A stretch of 64,000 nucleotides of DNA from Syncephalastrum monosporum B8922. Lineage: Eukaryota > Mucoromycota > Mucoromycetes > Mucorales > Syncephalastraceae. The notes under the pieces are model-generated. The model was not told where the DNA came from. It did no database searches and worked only from the letters and a program-made list of their open reading frames with translations. The position numbers and the translations under genes were made by a program. The DNA is taken from the NCBI GenBank assembly GCA_000697355.1, contig JNEN01001247.1:124001-188000 (forward strand), written 5' to 3'. Positions 58,285 to 64,000 of this stretch are shown here, in pieces (within the stretch, counting starts at the first letter, position 1; the number at the start of each line of letters is the position of its first letter).

Positions 58285-59892
58285 GAATCTGAACCGTGCC
58301 AGCGTGTCCCTAAAAGCAGTTTTTGTATAAATGATTATAGCAACCCAAAAATTATACGTGATGTAGTATATGATTCGCTATGGCAGTTTTGTTGTGCCTA
58401 AAAGATATACTTTATGCCTACTTTATTTCTTTAAGACCAATTGTGAAATATGTATTCTGAAACCAGCTTCGTGAACGCTTTGCTGCGGTCATACGCGAAC
58501 CTTCGATCAGCATCCCGGATGTGGTTGAGCCCCTCCGCCTGTGCCTCCGTGTCGTCACAGCCTGCGTTTGATCTGCAGGTCTTCCGAAGCTGGTGAAGGC
58601 TTCGTGGAAGTCTGCGAAAATATTGCTTGCCTTTTCCTTGACTCTCTTCTTCTGAGAGGTCTTTCATTATCCCCGGGTGGTGACTTTTAATACGCGCCCA
58701 CACAAAGCGCTTCTCTTTCCACGGTCCCAGCTTGCAAATGGCGTCTACGAGACAGCCGAATTTGCTCTCGCCATTTCGTTCTGGAACAACAGCTCTTCTG
58801 TATGTCAAAGACACTATATGCGCGGCTGCCGCAAAAGCCGGTTTGTGGGATAAAGAGTTCCCAAGCCCGGGAGCACAAACTACTGGCCAAATGTCTCCCT
58901 AGGGAGGGAGTGCCGTCGAAGCTTCTCGCATTACTGGGGCATAACTTGCACCACAGACGCTTTTGCAGCCTGGTCGGGATATGTTCCGGGTTTTCTTGCA
59001 TGCGGCGTTCATCGTCGTTATCATCTTCGAGGGCTCTTTTGCCCTGAAAAGCGATTGCTCGCCCACGACTTTTCCCGCATTGTTGCAGTGCAGTGTAAAG
59101 ATCATCGTCACTTATATAATAACTCGCTTCGCTTCGTCCAAGAGGGACACTTCGATTGCGTTCCGGACGTGATTTGAGCCCTTGGCCTGCGGTTACAGGT
59201 CACCATAGCCTTAAATTTATATCCCCGGTCACACACAAGTCCGCCCCACGGCTTGAATGGGGGACATATTCCTAGGAGCTGCTACAATCTTATCACCCTT
59301 GCTATGGGCTTTCTACCTTCAGCGTGAGATATAGTGAGACGTTGGCAGTATGTTCTGATAGGTTTGTTTGGTTCTTTGTTTCATTAGTATTGAATGAGCT
59401 ACCATATGGAGTCGTCAGTCATCACATCGATTTAATTAGTATTAGGTCACTCTCGCCATATAGCAGAAGAGTAGCTACCGAGATGTAGGAGGTTGAAGTT
59501 TATCCGGAGATCTTTCTGACAGATGCGCTATATAGCGAAGGATCGCATGCTGACAATGACTATTTTTGTGGTCACTTCATTGCAGTATACTGCTTTGTTT
59601 CCGGACGATAGAAGGCTGCTATCTGATAATTCTACTTACTTTTGAAAAAAGGAACCCGCATATTAGACTCCACTGAAAGTTGTTTGCATAGGAGAAATGA
59701 TTGCAAAATTACAGTATCGTAGGATAATGGTACTGATATGTATAATAACGTTTACCACGATGTCGTCCATGTGTGATATAACGAGACGGTACGGATATTT
59801 TCATCAAACGTCGGAGCCCGCTGGTGGTATCCGGGAAACGCATTCAACTTGTATGACAGTGAGTTGTATCGTTTTTATTTATATTGCTGTTT
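58285..59892. other. Spacer between TEF1 and NDUFS5 genes
   Basis: TEF1 3' UTR to about 58430, then a more G/C-rich block with a candidate minus-strand gene (58431-59001) and a degenerate repeat pair (58501-58541 and 59150-59189). From 59200 to 59890 it is AT-rich with no gene visible. Confidence 0.55.
58431..59001 (-). CDS. Candidate two-exon gene, unknown, with a zinc-finger-like motif
   Basis: Two overlapping minus-strand frames are joined in phase by a plausible 70-bp intron (donor gtagtt at 58883, acceptor atatag ending 58814): exon 1 59001-58884, exon 2 58813-58431, together 166 residues. The start is MQENPEHIPTRLQKR. Then WCKLCPSNARSFDGTPSLGR contains a C-x2-C pair and a helix-like end, resembling half of a C2H2 or BED finger. 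Exon 2 has KLGPWKEKRFVWARIKSHHP and ends SEYIFHNWS. The frame of exon 1 stays open upstream to about 59195 without an ATG, so an upstream exon may exist. Base composition is more coding-like than the flanks. I do not recognise the family; a transposon-derived fragment is a fair alternative. Confidence 0.4.
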
Positions 59893-60336
59893 TCTATGCC
59901 TTGGATTCTACAGGCTTGCCGTCGATGATGTTGGTGTGGGGCAGGTTCGAATCGGCCGCAGCGTTGGCAGCCTCCTTGAGTTGCTGCTTCTTCTCGGCGA
60001 GCTTTAATTCCTCAGCCTTGATACGTGTTGCACGAGCAAACTAGACAACAAAAGTGTCCTTTTAGTATTCAAGACATAAGAACTCTTTAATGCTACGCAC
60101 CTCCTTGGTGCGATGCAAGCACTCCATGTAATCGTCACGCTGAGCGAGGCACTGTTGAGGAAAATCGGCACTTGCGTAGCATTTGTTGAATTCCTGCCAA
60201 AAGTGGAAGCAACGACCACGGCCTATAAAGCATTAAGGAGCATTTTCAAGAGAAAAACGCGGCGTCAATTGCTGAAAGGATGGTGCGTCGAATGAGATTA
60301 ATGCGTACCGCCTTCATAACCGAAACCGGACGACAT
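59893..60336 (-). CDS. NDUFS5: NADH:ubiquinone oxidoreductase subunit NDUFS5 (15 kDa, CHCH)
   Basis: Accessory subunit on the intermembrane-space face of mitochondrial complex I. Three exons: a short first (60336 to about 60310, MSSGFGYEG), a middle exon and a last one ending KPVESKA with TAG at 59893-59895. The joined protein is 98 residues. RGRCFHFWQEFNKCYASADF contains C-x9-C and PQQCLAQRDDYMECLHRTKE contains the second C-x9-C (Cys 14, 24, 34, 44), so it is a CHCH protein of the Mia40 import route. A charged helix (ATRIKAEELKLAEKKQQLKE) follows. Its presence implies a complex-I-containing respiratory chain, unlike budding yeast. Confidence 0.93.
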
Positions 60337-60747
60337 GATGTGTGTATTTGTGTGAGGGAAGAAGTTTGGACTTTGTCTCTCTCTGTGTTTACCCTCCCCC
60401 GCCCAGCCCAGTGACGTGCCTATTTCCCAAATTCGGTCCCCGCCTCTTGGATCTTTCAAGTATCGAAGCGTCTTCTAAGGCTTCCACATACTGCAGGTTA
60501 AGTATTCTGTGATGGTAGATAGCTGGTGTATACCTGCACAGTTAGGGGCAAATGTTTCTGCTGAAGTATGCCGGTGATTTTGGACACATTCGAATAACAA
60601 AGAGTGTATGTGCTTATATCGCCAGCTGTAGGTAAATAAAAATTGGGCCACGAACTTCTATCGTGTCATCATGTATATTTTATATGCATGCCACGTTCGC
60701 TATAAAAGGATGCGTACTTTTATGTTTCGCCGTAAATCAGCTACTTC
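60337..60747. other. Spacer between NDUFS5 and LAM-family genes
   Basis: NDUFS5 promoter side and the 3' end of the LAM-type gene. Contains one copy of TATAAAAGGATG at 60701-60712. No gene seen. Confidence 0.55.
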
Positions 60748-63700
60748 TTATGCAAAGAGAGTGCTTAATTGACTCCCCACTTGTTCGCAATAGTGTGCAG
60801 GAATATCTTGGTTAGGTGATCGACAATGGAGTCGTGTGTCCAGCAACCAGTTGAGGTATTCATTTTCGATGAGTTGCGCGTCGACTTCGTTGAGCAGCTG
60901 AAATATGACCAGCATGTCGTGTCGCAGCATAGCAACACGCTCGCGGCTCAACAAGAGGTCAACAGCCATGCGGTGATGCCGTGGGTGGTGCCACTGATGG
61001 TGATAAGCGTCATCCGCAGTACGGTTTGTGGTAGCCAGAAAGAACTGGAAGCTATAGCAGAAAAAAACAGGAAAAAGGATGAGCAATGGTGTGCGAAGCC
61101 AAAAAAAAAAAAGAAGTTATTGTCGTACCTTTCCGTATTTACATAAACCGGCTTATAATTCGACGGCTCAAGTATACCTTCACGGAGATCGCGCAGGTAC
61201 ACTGCACGCGACACGACTGTGTTGTTCAAGGAAGCAGGTGCCGTTGACGCTGGCTGAGCGGGTGACCGCAGGAGCCAAACAACAAACCAGAGGAGTACGA
61301 ATGCGGACACGGCGGCACCGACATAAAGCGGCACTTCCAGGACAAGGTCACGACCGGTCTCATAGGCAGAAGATAAGGCACTGAGAACGGGATGGTCAAG
61401 CCAGGATTGGTTATCCTTGCCTGATGCGTGGACCTTGGTGGTGGGGGCACGTTTAATGGCGGCCTGTCGTCGCAACGTGCCGACACGGTTCAGTGTGTCT
61501 GAGCTGCCCTGACTCGCGGGTTTAATACTCTTTTGAAGCTCGTCCTCCAAAATGGGAATAAACTGGTTAATGCTCTCTCCCATGCCCTTCATGGCTGCCT
61601 TGGAAATCATGCCCTTGACAAGAACGCTCTTGATAAATTTGACGCCCATACTGCAGATGAGCTTGCAGCGCGACTTGGTGACCCACATAATGCAATATTT
61701 GACAGAGGGTATAAATGCATCGGCGTAGGGCAGTGAAGCCATCTTGGTTGAAATCTGTACGACGTATCGGCTAGTAACAAAGTCAGATCTTGTAGACGGT
61801 ATAGTTATTACTCCACTTACATATGTTCTTCGCGCTTGTGCACAATCTGTGTTTCCACCACATCAGCCTCCTTGAGTTTGACTATGTCATCCTATTGAGT
61901 CTTTCATATACCTTGAGCCTGGTTATGACTTACCCATTGGGTTGTTTACTGGTAAGACATAGTGCAGCACGCGCTGCTGCTTGCCATCAATAGTTTCCCA
62001 CTTGTCGATCTTCAGGTTCTTGCCGCCGCCTGCGGTTGTCTTAGCTTCCCAAATCCCAGGCATTTTCTCGTCCGAGAAGAGCATCTCAAAGAGGCGCTTG
62101 GCCGAAACAGGGAGCTCAACTTGAGCTTCCACCTTGTCCAAATGATCACCACAGTCACACGAGCACGGGCTGGAGGGCACCTTGAAGTCCGGCGGGAGCT
62201 CATCCGCGCCCTCATCCTGGAGGCCACTGGCGCCGCTGTCATCCTCATCGTCGGCTTCCACGACGGAGGGGTTGGTCCCCGTCGTTATATCGCTAGCTTC
62301 CGAGACGGGCTGCTTTTGCTGTTGCTGTTGCTGCTGTTTCTGGGCTTCTTCCATGCGCGCAATTTTGCTAGCATCAAAGAAACCACTGCCGCCCGCCACC
62401 GTCGCTGCCATGACCGCGGCCGCGAGGGCCCCCGACTTGGGCACAGGCTTGTTAGCACCTGAGCTCTTGCGACCCTTGCGCTTCTTCTTTTCTTGGGGCG
62501 GCTCTTGCCGGATAACGTCGCTGCTGCTGCGGCTCGGTTCAGGCGTACTATTCGCGGAATTGGCGGTAGCGGCCACGGCGGCCTGGGCTGCAGCCTTGTG
62601 CAGATCGGGCGTAGATTGGACCTTGGTGGGCGGCTGCTTCATGATGGTCGTGATCGCCTCCGTCTTGTGGTTACGGTTGCTCAGTGCGGCCGACATGTTG
62701 CGGATGACATCGTACATAGTTTGCAGTGGCATGGGATGCTCGCTCTTGGCATTATCAATGGCGAGGCGAAGGCGTTCAACTACGACGTCGACTTGATCAA
62801 GAAGTGTCGTCAGCACGATAGGTTCGCTATTGTCTTCCACGAGGTCAATTGCCAACACGACGTTCGTTGGTTTGCCATCTTTAGTCACGCTGCTGCCAAC
62901 AGAGGACTGGTCTCGAATTAATCGGATGCCCTTGATATCTGTCAGTCGAACGGCCACCTGCAAATAAACGATGAGGTCTAGATTTGTCTTTTACGTCTTT
63001 CTTTCGCTTACCGTGTTCACACATGTCATCAGCACACAGCTGTAAAACCAAAACGTTTCCTGCGTCACAAAGGCGCGGCCAGTGTATGAATAGCCAAAGT
63101 CGGAAGCAGGTGATTGAATGGGGCCAGCCAGGTGCTCGCTAAGGTCTTGATCCAGGTTAGCAAATGTATTGACGGTAGGTGTAGTGGGAGACAAGGACGG
63201 CTGAGAGTCTGACTGATCATCGGGTTCTTCCGATGGAAAAGTCTGCGCCGGTTTCTTTTTGAGAGAGCAAATAAAAGCATCGAGCACCATTTCATCGTTC
63301 GAGACGCCACCAAACAGGTGGCGCAACTCGCGATTTCGCATCTCAAGCTCTGACGTGTAACCCGCCAAATCTGACTTGGGTATATGCGCGTCGTCCTGGC
63401 GGGCGGGCCAGACGACGGGGTGGCCGTCGCTGTCGACAGTAGGTAATGGTGCAACATTGACGGTGGGTGACATGGGTGAGGGTGGGGGATGATCTGCATC
63501 TTCAGTTGTACTCGAGGACAGCATATTGGGTACCAGCATCCAGGGGAAGCCCCATGACGATTGGCCGTTGGGAGCAGCCGGGGCGGTGGGTGTCGGCGAA
63601 GCTGGCGCGGTCATAGTCGCCGAGATGGATTGGGAGGTGGTAGGCGACATGGGTGGCTGAGACTGGGCTGGTTGATGTGGCACTTGCGCTTTGGCTGCTT

Positions 63701-64000
63701 CGCAGACAAGATGAGGTGTCAAGGAAGTGGAGGAAGCTAAGGTGACAGAGCTATCATCCGGTAACGTGGACAGCATGACCATGGAATGATTATTGTTCTG
63801 AAGGAGGGATGGACCTCCATTTCTTTTGCTGGTATCGGATGTCTTGTCAAGCACAGACGTGGACTGGGACTTGACGGACATGCCAAGCGGCATACTGGTG
63901 GGTCTTGGCGATTCGGGGTCGCTGGATTCGGCAATACTCGAACTTGACTTCAGTTCAATAAGCGATCGTTTTGCCTTACCAAAGGCGCTAATCCACGCCT
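60748..64000 (-). CDS. LAM/GRAMD1-type sterol-transfer protein (5' end outside window)
   Basis: ER-anchored lipid-transfer protein at membrane contact sites. The minus-strand gene runs off the right edge. From the N-terminal side: a Ser/Pro/Thr-rich disordered part, then a GRAM domain (LRHLFGGVSNDEMVLDAFIC, YTGRAFVTQETFWFYSCVLM and, after an intron at about 63010-62960, VAVRLTDIKGIRLIRD). A disordered Lys/Gln-rich linker with a Gln tract follows. Next is a VASt domain: KVEAQVELPVSAKRLFEMLF, SDEKMPGIWEAKTT, a Cys-rich SPCSCDCGDH just before it, and YVVQISTKMASLPYADAF across introns. One transmembrane helix follows (YVGAAVSAFVLLWFVVWLL), then a C-terminal helical tail ending SQLSTLFA. Domain order matches yeast Ysp1/Lam proteins. 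Confidence 0.9.

Overview
The window is nuclear DNA of a filamentous fungus, most likely an early-diverging one of the Mucorales type. Protein genes are cut by many short GT-AG introns (about 50-110 bp). Spacers are rich in A/T homopolymers and microsatellites. The gene set includes a fungal chitin synthase, an Atg17-type autophagy scaffold, an Anp1-type mannosyltransferase, a Zn2Cys6 regulator and an EF-1alpha with strongly biased codons. There is no operon structure, CRISPR array, rRNA gene or convincing tRNA gene. The order-level placement is inference from gene style, not from a search.

Layout. 1-11.5 kb is gene-dense: an Atg17-like gene (cut by the left edge), a long-chain-base kinase, KGD4, a MARVEL-like membrane protein, 5-formyl-THF cyclo-ligase, an F-box protein, a SAM methyltransferase and a nucleotide-sugar transporter. 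12.7-22.5 kb holds a chitin synthase, a small disordered protein, cysteine synthase and a FUSC-family membrane protein. 25.8-40.1 kb holds a SWIRM protein, an Anp1-family glycosyltransferase, a Rab GTPase, ribosomal protein uL14, a long unrecognised protein and mitoribosomal mS33, separated by spacers of 1-4 kb. 40.1-46.5 kb is a gene-poor stretch with simple repeats and uncertain open frames. 46.5-53.4 kb holds a bHLH regulator, mitoribosomal uL16, a Zn2Cys6 regulator and a PRL-type phosphatase with a CaaX end. 56.8-64 kb holds TEF1, a candidate two-exon gene, the complex I subunit NDUFS5 and a LAM/GRAMD1-type sterol-transfer protein cut by the right edge.

The genes do not form one pathway. 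Themes that recur are mitochondria (KGD4, mS33, uL16m, NDUFS5, perhaps cysteine synthase), the wall and glycosylation (chitin synthase, nucleotide-sugar transporter, Anp1 family) and membrane lipid or traffic (long-chain-base kinase, Rab, LAM). I found no clear novel system. The best leads are an unrecognised protein of about 590 residues at 37.5-39.6 kb, a candidate intron-containing gene at 58.4-59.0 kb, a Rab gene whose P-loop is assembled from 22-nt and 11-nt exons, a 12-base TATA-like motif that recurs three times, and two weak reverse-transcriptase-like relics.
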